Source of the DNA: Candidatus Roizmanbacteria bacterium CG_4_9_14_0_2_um_filter_39_13
GTDB taxonomy: Bacteria; Patescibacteriota; Microgenomatia; UBA1406; GWC2-37-13
DNA: 16,622 nt
Direction: 5' to 3'
NCBI GenBank assembly: GCA_002788865.1
Contig: PFSC01000179.1
Span: 1 to 16,622 of the forward strand
Shown here: positions 7,888-15,141 of the stretch, one piece after another
How positions within the stretch are numbered: the first letter of the stretch is position 1
Layout: the number at the start of each line of letters is the position of its first letter
Notes under the pieces: model-generated
Told to the model about the DNA's origin: nothing
Databases searched by the model: none
Seen by the model: only the letters and a program-made list of their open reading frames with translations
Position numbers and translations under genes: made by a program

Positions 7888-8224
7888 TGCAGTCAAGCGT
7901 CGATACGTCGAAACCCAAAGCCCAATGAAACGAGGAGTGTGCACAATAGTACGGACTATGACGCCTAAAAAACCAAATTCAGCTTTGCGAAAAGTTGCAA
8001 GAGTACGTCTTTCAAATCGCATGGAAATAACCGCGTACATACCGGGAGAAGGTCACAATTTGGCTGAGCATTCTATCGTACTCGTTCGTGGAGGTCGTGT
8101 GAAAGATCTTCCAGGAGTAAAATATCACGTTGTCAGAAATAAATATGATACTAGTGGAGTTGATACACGAATGACATCACGATCAAAGTATGGAACAAAA
8201 AAACCAAAAGTAAAGTCTAAATAA
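7802..8224 (+). CDS. rpsL: 30S ribosomal protein S12
   Basis: S12 lies at the decoding centre of the 30S subunit. The product is 140 residues. The N-terminus MPTINQLVRKGR is canonical, which fixes the start at 7802 even though this lies 86 nt inside rpoC. TPKKPNSALRK and GGRVKDLPGV are intact, including the lysines at which streptomycin resistance mutations occur in other bacteria and the aspartate that is methylthiolated in E. coli. Between the basic N-terminus and KRGVCT there is an insertion of about 13 residues relative to E. coli, like that in Firmicutes S12. The C-terminus RSKYGTKKPK is typical. rpsG follows after 36 nt. Confidence 0.97.
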   Translation: MPTINQLVRKGRSQKTQKSRAKALKSNFNAVKRRYVETQSPMKRGVCTIVRTMTPKKPNSALRKVARVRLSNRMEITAYIPGEGHNLAEHSIVLVRGGRVKDLPGVKYHVVRNKYDTSGVDTRMTSRSKYGTKKPKVKSK

Positions 8225-8260
8225 ATTTACCTAATTCCAGAATTTTAGAATTCAAATACT

Positions 8261-8734
8261 ATGCCACGCCATCAATACAAACGACAAAAAGCAGGAACGG
8301 ATTCGGTTTTCGAAAGCCTTGAAGTATCAAAACTCATAAACTACATCATGAAAGATGGGAAAAAAACAGTTGCACGAGAGCTTGTCTACTCTATGCTTGA
8401 GAATATCAAAGGAGAAGACAATGATCCACTCGTCACCCTGAATAAGGCAATTTCAAATGTTACACCTGACAAAGAAGTTCGTTCGAGAAGACTTGGAGGT
8501 GCATCATACCTTGTACCAACCGATATTCGTGAAGACCGAAAAATATATCTTGCACTCAACTGGATTATAGATGCCGCGCGGACACGTTCAAACAAAGAGT
8601 TCAACTCGTTTGACTTGAAACTTGCCGAAGAAGTGAAGGAAGCTGCAAAACGACAAGGTCCAGCATTTGCAAAACGACAACAAACAGAGAAACTAGCTTC
8701 ACAAAACAAAGCTTTCTCTCATTTGAAGTGGTAA
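8261..8734 (+). CDS. rpsG: 30S ribosomal protein S7
   Basis: S7 is a primary 16S rRNA-binding protein that nucleates assembly of the 30S head and lines the E site. The 157 residues match the usual family length. MPRHQYKRQ at the start, LINYIMKDGKKTVA, EVRSRRLGGASYLVP and the C-terminal NKAFSHLKW are all recognisable S7 segments. It sits between rpsL and fusA as in the standard str operon. A small GAATT/AATTC hairpin (8240-8253) lies in the short gap before it. No Shine-Dalgarno motif precedes the ATG. Confidence 0.97.
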   Translation: MPRHQYKRQKAGTDSVFESLEVSKLINYIMKDGKKTVARELVYSMLENIKGEDNDPLVTLNKAISNVTPDKEVRSRRLGGASYLVPTDIREDRKIYLALNWIIDAARTRSNKEFNSFDLKLAEEVKEAAKRQGPAFAKRQQTEKLASQNKAFSHLKW

Positions 8735-8747
8735 CAGATCATAAAAC

Positions 8748-8831
8748 CAAAGGATCAATGTATCAAAAATCAACCCGCTGTGCGTATGTTTTTTTTGATA
8801 TACTCGTATATCGATCTTTTTTGATCCTTTG
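8748..8831 (+). terminator. Inverted repeats and possible terminator between rpsG and fusA
   Basis: An 11-bp perfect inverted repeat (CAAAGGATCAA at 8748-8758 with TTGATCCTTTG at 8821-8831) encloses a small hairpin GATATA-CTCG-TATATC (8797-8812). T runs lie on both sides (8789-8796 and 8815-8820). The inner hairpin followed by T6 looks like a weak intrinsic terminator. The outer stem could form a larger structure that exposes or hides it. This is the only sizeable gap inside the operon (126 nt), so it may set the ratio of fusA to the upstream genes. Confidence 0.45.
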
Positions 8832-8860
8832 ATCAAATGATTTAATGAATTTATAAACTT

Positions 8861-10957
8861 ATGGCACAAAATATCATCGCTACAAAAAACCGAAATGTCG
8901 CACAAGACAAGATTCGTAACGTCGGAATTATTGCACATATCGACTCTGGAAAAACGACAACAACCGAGCGCATTTTATTTTATACAGGTCGTAGCTACAA
9001 AATTGGGGACATTGATGATGGAGACACACAAATGGATTGGATGGATCAAGAGCGAGAGCGTGGAATCACGATCGTTTCAGCAGCAACAACTACATTTTGG
9101 AAAACATATCGAATCAATATTATTGATACTCCAGGACACGTCGATTTTACGGCAGAAGTTGAGCGGTCTCTCCGTGTTCTTGATGGTGGAGTTGTCGTCT
9201 TTGATGCTGAAGAAGGAGTTCAATCCCAATCAGAAACCGTATGGAGACAAGCTGATAAATATAAAGTGCCACGACTAACCTTTATCAATAAAATGGATAA
9301 ATTAGGTGCAAATTTTGAAGGTACAGTAAATGAAATTCGTGATCGACTGGGTGCAACGCCAATCGTCATGGTCTACCCTATCGGAAAAGAAGATACATTT
9401 AGAGGTGTCGTTGATCTTATCACGATGAAAGCAATGATCTGGGGAAAAGATGAGTCTGGCATAGAATATGAAACAACTGATGAAATTCCTGAAGAAGTTC
9501 AGGGTAAAGTCAAAGAGTTTCGATCCCAAATGATAGAACAAATCGCAGAAACTGACGATGCACTTCTTGAAAAGTACTTACATGGAGAAGAAATTGAACC
9601 GGACTTATTGAAAAAGGCTTTGAGAAAATCAGTCATACGATACGAACTCATTCCAGTCTATGCAGGAACATCACTTCGAAACAAAGGAGTTCAACCTCTA
9701 CTTGATGCAATTATTGATTATCTTCCTTCACCAAAAGATCTTAAAGAAGTGGAAGGATTACTCCCTGGTACCGAAGAAACGATAGTTCGACAACTTGTTC
9801 CGACAGAAAAATTCTCAGCACTTGCTTTCAAAATTCAACTTGATCCTCATGTAGGAAAGCTCACGTATGCACGAATCTATTCAGGAACCCTCAAATCTGG
9901 AACCTATGTTTACAATGTAAACAGCGGAAATAAAGAACGCGTAAGTAGAATTCTTCTCATGCATGCAAACCAAAGAGAAGAGATTGAAGAAGCATACTCT
10001 GGAGAAATTGTAGCACTTGTTGGCCCGAAAGCCTCAAAGACAGGAGATACTCTTGCCGATGAAGATCACCCAATTCAGCTGGAGCAAATTTCATTTCCAG
10101 ATCCAGTCATCTCTCTTGCGATTGAACCAAAAACAAAATCTGATCAAGAAAAATTGTCATATGCACTTCAACGTCTTGCAGATGAAGATCCTACTTTCCG
10201 TGTGAAAGTTGATCATGAAACAAATCAAACCATCATGGCAGGAATGGGAGAACTTCACCTTGAGATTTTGGTCGACCGCATGAAGCGAGAAATGGGTGTT
10301 GATGCAAATATCGGCAAACCACAAGTCGCATACAAAGAGACGATAACCAAAAGTGTTGAAGCCGAGGGTAAGTACATCAAACAAACCGGAGGACATGGTC
10401 AGTATGGTCACTGTATGATTCGACTTGAACCATTGGGACGAGGAGAAGGTTTTATGTTCGAAAACAAAATTAAAGGAGGAACAATTCCTTCTGAGTTTAT
10501 CTCATCGGTTGAAAAAGGTGTAATTCAAGCTCTTGAAAAAGGCGTACTTCTTGGATTTCCCGTAACCGATCTCAAGATACAACTTTATGATGGATCATAT
10601 CACGATATCGACTCATCAGACATTGCCTTCCAAATTGCAGGAACTATGGCGGTTCAAAATGGAGTGAAGAGTGCAGGTATGACACTTCTTGAACCAATTA
10701 TGAAGCTTGAAGTGACCGTTCCTGACAACTTCATGGGTACAGCAATCGGAGATATTTCAAGTAGACGTGGAAAAGTTCTTGGAACAGAAAAACGAAACAA
10801 AGTCACAATCATCAAAGCATATGCTCCACTTGCAGAGCTTTCTGGATATGCGACTGTTCTTCGATCTCTCACCGAAGGACGAGGGGTATTTTATATGGAG
10901 CCGTCACACTATGAACAGGTTCCAAAAAATATTATCGCCTCTATGCAAACGACTTGA
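8861..10957 (+). CDS. fusA: Translation elongation factor G
   Basis: EF-G is the GTPase that drives ribosomal translocation and, with RRF, ribosome recycling. The product is 698 residues, close to E. coli EF-G (704). The GTPase motifs are complete: AHIDSGKTT (25-33, G1), RGITI in switch I (G2), DTPGH (89-93, G3, with the catalytic histidine) and NKMDK (143-147, G4). Domain IV and the C-terminal domain V with RSLTEGRGVF are present. The standard place after rpsG is kept, but no tuf gene follows. The stop is TGA. There is no Shine-Dalgarno motif; the AT-rich stretch just upstream could hold a weak promoter of its own. Confidence 0.98.
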   Translation: MAQNIIATKNRNVAQDKIRNVGIIAHIDSGKTTTTERILFYTGRSYKIGDIDDGDTQMDWMDQERERGITIVSAATTTFWKTYRINIIDTPGHVDFTAEVERSLRVLDGGVVVFDAEEGVQSQSETVWRQADKYKVPRLTFINKMDKLGANFEGTVNEIRDRLGATPIVMVYPIGKEDTFRGVVDLITMKAMIWGKDESGIEYETTDEIPEEVQGKVKEFRSQMIEQIAETDDALLEKYLHGEEIEPDLLKKALRKSVIRYELIPVYAGTSLRNKGVQPLLDAIIDYLPSPKDLKEVEGLLPGTEETIVRQLVPTEKFSALAFKIQLDPHVGKLTYARIYSGTLKSGTYVYNVNSGNKERVSRILLMHANQREEIEEAYSGEIVALVGPKASKTGDTLADEDHPIQLEQISFPDPVISLAIEPKTKSDQEKLSYALQRLADEDPTFRVKVDHETNQTIMAGMGELHLEILVDRMKREMGVDANIGKPQVAYKETITKSVEAEGKYIKQTGGHGQYGHCMIRLEPLGRGEGFMFENKIKGGTIPSEFISSVEKGVIQALEKGVLLGFPVTDLKIQLYDGSYHDIDSSDIAFQIAGTMAVQNGVKSAGMTLLEPIMKLEVTVPDNFMGTAIGDISSRRGKVLGTEKRNKVTIIKAYAPLAELSGYATVLRSLTEGRGVFYMEPSHYEQVPKNIIASMQTT

Positions 10958-10975
10958 TTTCGTGACTTACTGTAC

Positions 10976-11012
10976 CAAATTAACGGAGATAAAAGAGTTG
11001 AGAGTTAATTTG
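10976..11012. repeat. 9-bp inverted repeat after fusA
   Basis: CAAATTAAC (10976-10984) and GTTAATTTG (11004-11012) are perfect inverted copies separated by 19 nt, in the 65-nt gap between fusA and the phosphoesterase gene. The stem is AT-rich and no T tract follows, so it is a poor terminator. It may be an operator or a weak hairpin. Confidence 0.35.
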
Positions 11013-11022
11013 ACACTGAAAC

Positions 11023-11685
11023 ATGAAAGTCCTCATATTTTCTGATACGCATCTCACTTCATGGTTTGAGAAGAAAAAATTTCAATATCTCCAGCGAATA
11101 ATATCCTCTGCAGATCGCGTGATAATAAATGGAGATTTATGGGATGGTTTTCTGATCTCATTTCAAGATTTTTATCAGTCAGAGTGGAAAAAGTTATTTC
11201 CTCTTTTGAAACAAAAAGATACCATTTATTTATTTGGGAATCATGATGAACAACATCTGAACAATCTAAAACTTCTTGGAGAATTTTCCCAAAAAACTGC
11301 ACAAACGTATTCATTTCAAGATTCAGGCATTCAGTATATTATTGAGCATGGACATCGGATATTTCCAACTGAACTTGGTTGTGAAAATGTTGAGTCAAAA
11401 ATTTTTCGAAGTAAGGTGATGCTTTGGGGCATGGCAGAAAAACTTCTCGCATGTATTTTTGGACAATCATATCAAATACTGCTGAAAAAAAATAATACTA
11501 TATTGAAAAAAAGCTACACTTACACTTCACCAGAAAAAATATTTCATATTTTTGGACATACTCATTGTTCTGAGGTAGATTCTCAAAAAAACTTCATCAA
11601 CACGGGCATAATTCGCCATGGACTGGGACAATACATGATGATCGAAAATGGGAAAGTTTCAATCGTGAATGAACGATATAATTAA
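11023..11685 (+). CDS. Calcineurin-like metallophosphoesterase
   Basis: The product is 220 residues with all metal-ligand motifs of the calcineurin-like phosphoesterase superfamily. D8-x-H10 is in SDTH, GDLWD is at 37-41, GNHD at 72-75, HGH at 109-111 and GHTH at 178-181. A dinuclear metal centre should therefore be formed and the enzyme should be active on a phosphate ester. The substrate cannot be read from the sequence. The fold is shared by LpxH (UDP-diacylglucosamine hydrolase), nucleotide phosphodiesterases and protein phosphatases. No LPS genes are seen here and CPR bacteria generally lack LPS, so an LpxH role is unlikely. There is no signal peptide, so it is probably cytosolic. It is separated from fusA by 65 nt and followed after 19 nt by a tiny membrane peptide gene. 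Confidence 0.9.
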   Translation: MKVLIFSDTHLTSWFEKKKFQYLQRIISSADRVIINGDLWDGFLISFQDFYQSEWKKLFPLLKQKDTIYLFGNHDEQHLNNLKLLGEFSQKTAQTYSFQDSGIQYIIEHGHRIFPTELGCENVESKIFRSKVMLWGMAEKLLACIFGQSYQILLKKNNTILKKSYTYTSPEKIFHIFGHTHCSEVDSQKNFINTGIIRHGLGQYMMIENGKVSIVNERYN

Positions 11686-11704
11686 TGGAATTAATATTCT
11701 TAAA

Positions 11705-11821
11705 ATGTCACAAAAAGAATCAAGTAAATTTCTCGGAATTGTAGAAAAGGATACTCTAAAAAAAGTAGCAAAATACGGACTCATTGCTGTTGGGATTTTG
11801 GGTCTAGTTTCGCTTCTGTAA
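11705..11821 (+). CDS. Possible 38-residue single-helix membrane peptide
   Basis: The frame from ATG 11705 to TAA 11821 encodes 38 residues. A charged, Lys-rich N-terminal half is followed by a hydrophobic C-terminal helix (GLIAVGILGLVSLL). It starts 19 nt after the phosphoesterase stop on the same strand, and its codon use resembles the neighbours. The last 41 nt are antisense to the 3' end of nth, so the two genes converge and overlap. The reading frame is short and could be chance; the peptide-like composition and close spacing argue in its favour. Confidence 0.45.
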   Translation: MSQKESSKFLGIVEKDTLKKVAKYGLIAVGILGLVSLL

Positions 11822-12437
11822 GTGCCATAGTTATCGGACAATGTGCATGATCGTGTTTACTTGCAGGACAGTACTTTCTTCCGTACTCAACCATTCTCAT
11901 CGTGTATTCCACCCACTCGGACTTTGGCAGAACCTTCATGAGGTCTTGTTCGATTTTTATTGGATTTTGTTCCGTCGTAAGACCATACAGATTGCTGAGT
12001 CTTTTCACGTGTGTGTCTACTGCAACACCCTCCACAACGCCAAATTCATACCCGAGAACAACGTTTGCAGTCTTGCGTGCTACACCAGGTAGCTCAAGAA
12101 GTTCCCCCATTGTTTTTGGGACTTGATCATCATATTTTTCATGAATGATATGTGATGTTGCCAATATATTTTTTGCTTTATTTCGATAGAATCCAGTTGA
12201 TCTGATATCTTGCTCGAATTCCTCTTGCGATGCTCCTGCGAAGTCTTTTACTGAAGTATATTTTTTGAACAAATCTCTTGTGACTATATTCACTCGCGCA
12301 TCGGTACATTGAGCAGATAAAATCACTGCCACCAAAAATTCAAATGGATTTGAGAAGTGGAGAGATGGTTGAATTTTCGGAATCAGAGCTTTCAATGTTT
12401 GAACAATTATTGTTGCGCGTTTTTCTTTAATATTCAT
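11781..12437 (-). CDS. nth: Endonuclease III-like DNA glycosylase lacking a full Fe-S motif
   Basis: This is a HhH-GPD family glycosylase/AP lyase, expected to remove oxidised pyrimidines. It is 218 residues, about the length of E. coli Nth (211). ILSAQCTDARVN (39-50), the helix-hairpin-helix LPGVARKTANVV (116-127) with catalytic K122, and the catalytic D141 in VDTHVKRL are intact. The C-terminal iron-sulfur loop should read C-x6-C-x2-C-x5-C. Here it is C190-x6-H197-x2-C200-x5-L206, so two of the four ligands are missing and a normal [4Fe-4S] cluster is unlikely. It is the last gene of a - strand operon, starting 5 nt after the mutY-like stop without a Shine-Dalgarno motif. Its 3' end overlaps a convergent small frame by 41 nt. 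Confidence 0.92.
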   Translation of the reverse strand: MNIKEKRATIIVQTLKALIPKIQPSLHFSNPFEFLVAVILSAQCTDARVNIVTRDLFKKYTSVKDFAGASQEEFEQDIRSTGFYRNKAKNILATSHIIHEKYDDQVPKTMGELLELPGVARKTANVVLGYEFGVVEGVAVDTHVKRLSNLYGLTTEQNPIKIEQDLMKVLPKSEWVEYTMRMVEYGRKYCPASKHDHAHCPITMALTEAKLDPKSQQQ

Positions 12438-12442
12438 ATGTT

Positions 12443-13303
12443 TTATTTAGTAATGGTATCATATATCAAATAATTCCCTCCCTTTTCCATTACCATCCTT
12501 TCCTCAATCATCTCATCCACAATGTCGTATACTCTTTTTTGGGGTGCAGAAACCACCTCTACAAGTGAATCTTTTTGCATTGTACCATGTGCAATGAGAA
12601 TTTTGAGAACATGTCCACGAATTTGTCTATTGGACCCTTCGAACTTTGACTGCTTGAAATAATGTTTACTTTGCTTATTTGGATTTGGGATATTTCTTTT
12701 GAGGGAACTCCCATAATCCATGAGTGCATAATACCATTCTCGGGGATTTTCCTGATCAAGAGTTTTCACAATATATGGCAGGATTTCATGATCAGATACT
12801 GACGTTTTCTTTGGAAAAAAATGGTGAATCATGACACGGCGTATATTGGTTTCGATAAATACTTCGGGCTTATTGTATATAAATGTCACAATTGATCGAG
12901 CTGTCGCAGGTCCTATTCCAGGAAGATTTTCAAGAAGTATTGGATCTTCGGGAATAACTCCTTTATAAACATTTGAAATGATGCCCGCTGCTTCTTTCAA
13001 ATACTTTGCTCGTCTATTGTATCCCATGCCTTGCCACACTCGTAATACTTTTGAAAGTGGAGCTTGTGCAAGTTTTTCAAAAGATGAAAATTCATTCCGA
13101 AATTCAGTAAATTTCTTTTCAACTCGCGATACTTGAGTTTGCTGCAGCATGACTTCCGATACATATATCGCATATGAATCAAGTGTATTTTCGTTTTGAA
13201 TCTCAAGTAAAGGCGGTCTCCATGGCATTGAACGTTTATTTTCTTGATAGGACAGCCAAACGTATTTTATAAAATCCTGTATCTGTTTCTTATTAGCTTT
13301 CAT
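12443..13303 (-). CDS. mutY: MutY-like adenine glycosylase, cysteine-free form
   Basis: This is a HhH-GPD glycosylase of the MutY type, which in classical members removes adenine opposite 8-oxoguanine. It is 286 residues (E. coli MutY 350). MPWR, the SEVMLQQTQV helix with the catalytic glutamate E50, WQGMGY with Y95, and the HhH LPGIGPATA (127-135) are present. The catalytic-Asp position reads F-I-E-T-N, so Glu151 stands where E. coli has Asp138. The protein contains no cysteine at all, so there is no [4Fe-4S] cluster; the loop is replaced by a basic NPN...QSKFEGSNRQIRG segment. The C-terminal ~65 residues look like a winged helix rather than the NUDIX-like 8-oxoG reader. The gene lies 29 nt after the helicase stop and 5 nt before nth. 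The specificity is therefore inferred, and the symbol is used for the family. Confidence 0.85.
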   Translation of the reverse strand: MKANKKQIQDFIKYVWLSYQENKRSMPWRPPLLEIQNENTLDSYAIYVSEVMLQQTQVSRVEKKFTEFRNEFSSFEKLAQAPLSKVLRVWQGMGYNRRAKYLKEAAGIISNVYKGVIPEDPILLENLPGIGPATARSIVTFIYNKPEVFIETNIRRVMIHHFFPKKTSVSDHEILPYIVKTLDQENPREWYYALMDYGSSLKRNIPNPNKQSKHYFKQSKFEGSNRQIRGHVLKILIAHGTMQKDSLVEVVSAPQKRVYDIVDEMIEERMVMEKGGNYLIYDTITK

Positions 13304-13332
13304 GGCAATTTCTATAACGGGATTATCCCAAG

Positions 13333-14511
13333 TTATGTACCAAAAATGATAAGCTCTTCTTCAGCTCGAGTGACTGCAGTATACAACCATCTTCTCCACT
13401 GATTTTCATCCATTTTTTTAAAGCGCTCTTCAAACAGAACGACTTTCCGTGCTTGACCACCTTGCGCCTTGTGTACCGTCAAAGCATATCCAAAATCAAA
13501 TAAATCTCCCGCCATAATCTTTGATCTTTTGTCGGTAAAGTTCAAGGCAGTATCACTCCCAAACTGTTCTTTTGAAATTCGTCCATTATATATATCTCCG
13601 TCATCTATCTGAATCTCAGCCTCATACCACTGATCTCCCTTTGGTACTATTTCAGAAATTGTACCAATCATTCCATTGTAGATATGATGTTCGTGGTTGT
13701 TTCGCAAACAAATCACTCGATCACCTGATGACGGCTCTGACATATCAAAACCTAGTGCATTGCGTATAGTCTGATTCAACCTCTTTCGTGTGTTGTTGTA
13801 TCCACAGAGAATGAGAGTGTCTGAGTTATAATTTTCAAACACTTCTTGCATCTCCATCTGAAAATCTGGATCTTCAGGAGTATATTTTTTGACAAACTCG
13901 CTATATCTTCCGGGACGTATATATCCATGTTCCCGAGCTTGTATCGAAAGTCCTATGATTGGATTTTCTTGAGCCTGCCTATGTATCTTGGAAAGCATCA
14001 GGTCAGTTTTTGCCATGAGACTAAAATTTCCTTGAATTGGCGGAAGTTGTCCATGATCTCCAATTGCAATAATCGGAATGTCGTACGAATATATATCCCC
14101 CCATATCATACTATCTAGCATCGACGCCTCATCAATGATGATCAAATCGCATTCGAGAGATTCCTTTTTTTTCCATCCCACTATCTCTTCTCTTTCATTC
14201 ACAATAGGAGTGTATATCAATGAGTGAATAGTGCTTACCGAGTCGGCTTTGTAGATCTCTTTTGTTTGAATGAGTTTGGATTGGAGCACTCGAGTAGCTT
14301 TACCAGTATACGAAACAAATGCGATCTTGAGTTTTTTATTCTTTTCATGAAGCTTATTCCGAAGTGCAGCTACAACTGTCGTTTTCCCGGTACCTGCATA
14401 TCCACCCAACGTGATAAATCTTTTAACTTTTGTCTCGTGTTCAAACCAATGGATAATCGCATCAATTGCCGTATTTTGTTCTTCAGAAAGTGAAATCATA
14501 GAGACACTCAT
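13333..14511 (-). CDS. RecD/Dda-like SF1B DNA helicase
   Basis: This is a superfamily 1B ATP-dependent helicase (AAA_30/PIF1-type N-terminal core, UvrD_C_2-type end), 392 residues from ATG 14511. Motifs in order: Q12 of the Q motif, Walker A GYAGTGKTT (37-45), YTGKAT (68-73, Ia), STIHSLIY (93-100, Ib), Walker B IIIDEAS with D127/E128, IGDHGQLPP (150-158, III), KIHRQ (IV), ALTVHKAQGGQ (V) and LYTAVTRAEE (VI). The set is complete, so activity is expected, probably 5'-to-3' by analogy with RecD2 and Dda. It lacks the long N-terminal region of RecD2. The frame is open to 14625, but the added 38 residues look unnatural and would overlap the divergent LysM gene, so I prefer 14511 (14499 is also possible). 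It heads the operon with two DNA glycosylases. Confidence 0.9.
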   Translation of the reverse strand: MSVSMISLSEEQNTAIDAIIHWFEHETKVKRFITLGGYAGTGKTTVVAALRNKLHEKNKKLKIAFVSYTGKATRVLQSKLIQTKEIYKADSVSTIHSLIYTPIVNEREEIVGWKKKESLECDLIIIDEASMLDSMIWGDIYSYDIPIIAIGDHGQLPPIQGNFSLMAKTDLMLSKIHRQAQENPIIGLSIQAREHGYIRPGRYSEFVKKYTPEDPDFQMEMQEVFENYNSDTLILCGYNNTRKRLNQTIRNALGFDMSEPSSGDRVICLRNNHEHHIYNGMIGTISEIVPKGDQWYEAEIQIDDGDIYNGRISKEQFGSDTALNFTDKRSKIMAGDLFDFGYALTVHKAQGGQARKVVLFEERFKKMDENQWRRWLYTAVTRAEEELIIFGT

Positions 14512-14542
14512 TGTACTATGATCCTGCTTCCTCTTCCATCTG

Positions 14543-14571
14543 TTCCAATCTTTTGAAAAAAAAGTTATGAT
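14543..14571 (+). promoter_or_regulatory. Probable promoter of the LysM gene, leaderless layout
   Basis: TATGAT (14566-14571) is one mismatch from the -10 consensus and ends six bases before the ATG at 14578. The predicted start site therefore coincides with the start codon. The -35 hexamer at 17 bp (TTCCAA, 14543-14548) is weak. The site lies in the 66-nt divergent gap between the helicase and LysM genes. Confidence 0.4.
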
Positions 14572-14577
14572 GTGAGT

Positions 14578-15141
14578 ATGAACAAAAAGAAGCAAAATGC
14601 GCGCCATCTTCACTCCCCTCTTCATATTTCGTACCTGAGGCTATTCCCTTTTTTCATTTTGCTTGCCATTGCGTTGTTTTCTTTTTCACTCCGGAAAGCT
14701 CACACAGATCTGAAACGTATAGGACAAAATCTAATCTTTGACACCGAAGATCTGGGTATTCGAGAGACATCCATTTATTACCGTGTGCAGTACGGGGACT
14801 CTCTTGAGTCAATTGCAGAGAAGTTTAATATTTCGGTCAAGACAATCGAGTGGGCAAATGAAAATATTCCAGAATCTGGGATTAAAACCGATATGGTTAT
14901 CAGCATTCCTCCGGTAACTGGCATTGTACATACAGTCAAAAACCAAGAAACGATCGAAAGTATTGCAAAGCTCTACGGGGTAGACCCATCGGCAATCCGC
15001 AACTATCCGTTCAATGTTTTTACAAATGACAAAGATTTTCCATTGACCCCTGGTCAAAATCTTGTAGTTCCAGGTGGATTCAAAAATCCAGTTCGCCTCA
15101 AAGATGTACTCGGGGCATTTTGGAGAAGGATGTGGAGATAG
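14578..15141 (+). CDS. Membrane-anchored protein with two LysM domains
   Basis: The product is 187 residues from ATG 14578 (a GTG at 14572 would add two). A short basic N-terminus precedes one transmembrane segment (about residues 20-38), then a linker. LysM 1 (about 67-112) starts YRVQYGDSLESIAEKF, and LysM 2 (about 117-167) starts HTVKNQETIESIAKLYG and ends PGQNLVVPGG. LysM domains bind N-acetylglucosamine-containing glycans such as peptidoglycan, so the protein should sit in the membrane with its binding domains in the cell wall. Many CPR LysM proteins continue into an M23 peptidase domain. Here only about 20 residues follow LysM 2, with no catalytic motif, so it is either a pure binding protein or a shortened relative. 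It is transcribed divergently from the helicase. Confidence 0.85.
   Translation: MNKKKQNARHLHSPLHISYLRLFPFFILLAIALFSFSLRKAHTDLKRIGQNLIFDTEDLGIRETSIYYRVQYGDSLESIAEKFNISVKTIEWANENIPESGIKTDMVISIPPVTGIVHTVKNQETIESIAKLYGVDPSAIRNYPFNVFTNDKDFPLTPGQNLVVPGGFKNPVRLKDVLGAFWRRMWR

Noticed and set aside
11010..11039. TTGACA before the phosphoesterase ATG
   Set aside because: A -10 box at the right distance would lie inside the gene, after the start codon fixed by the conserved SDTH motif.
14512..14625. 38-residue N-terminal extension of the helicase
   Set aside because: It is unlike other SF1B helicases and would overlap the divergent LysM gene and its promoter; the conserved part begins just after Met at 14511.
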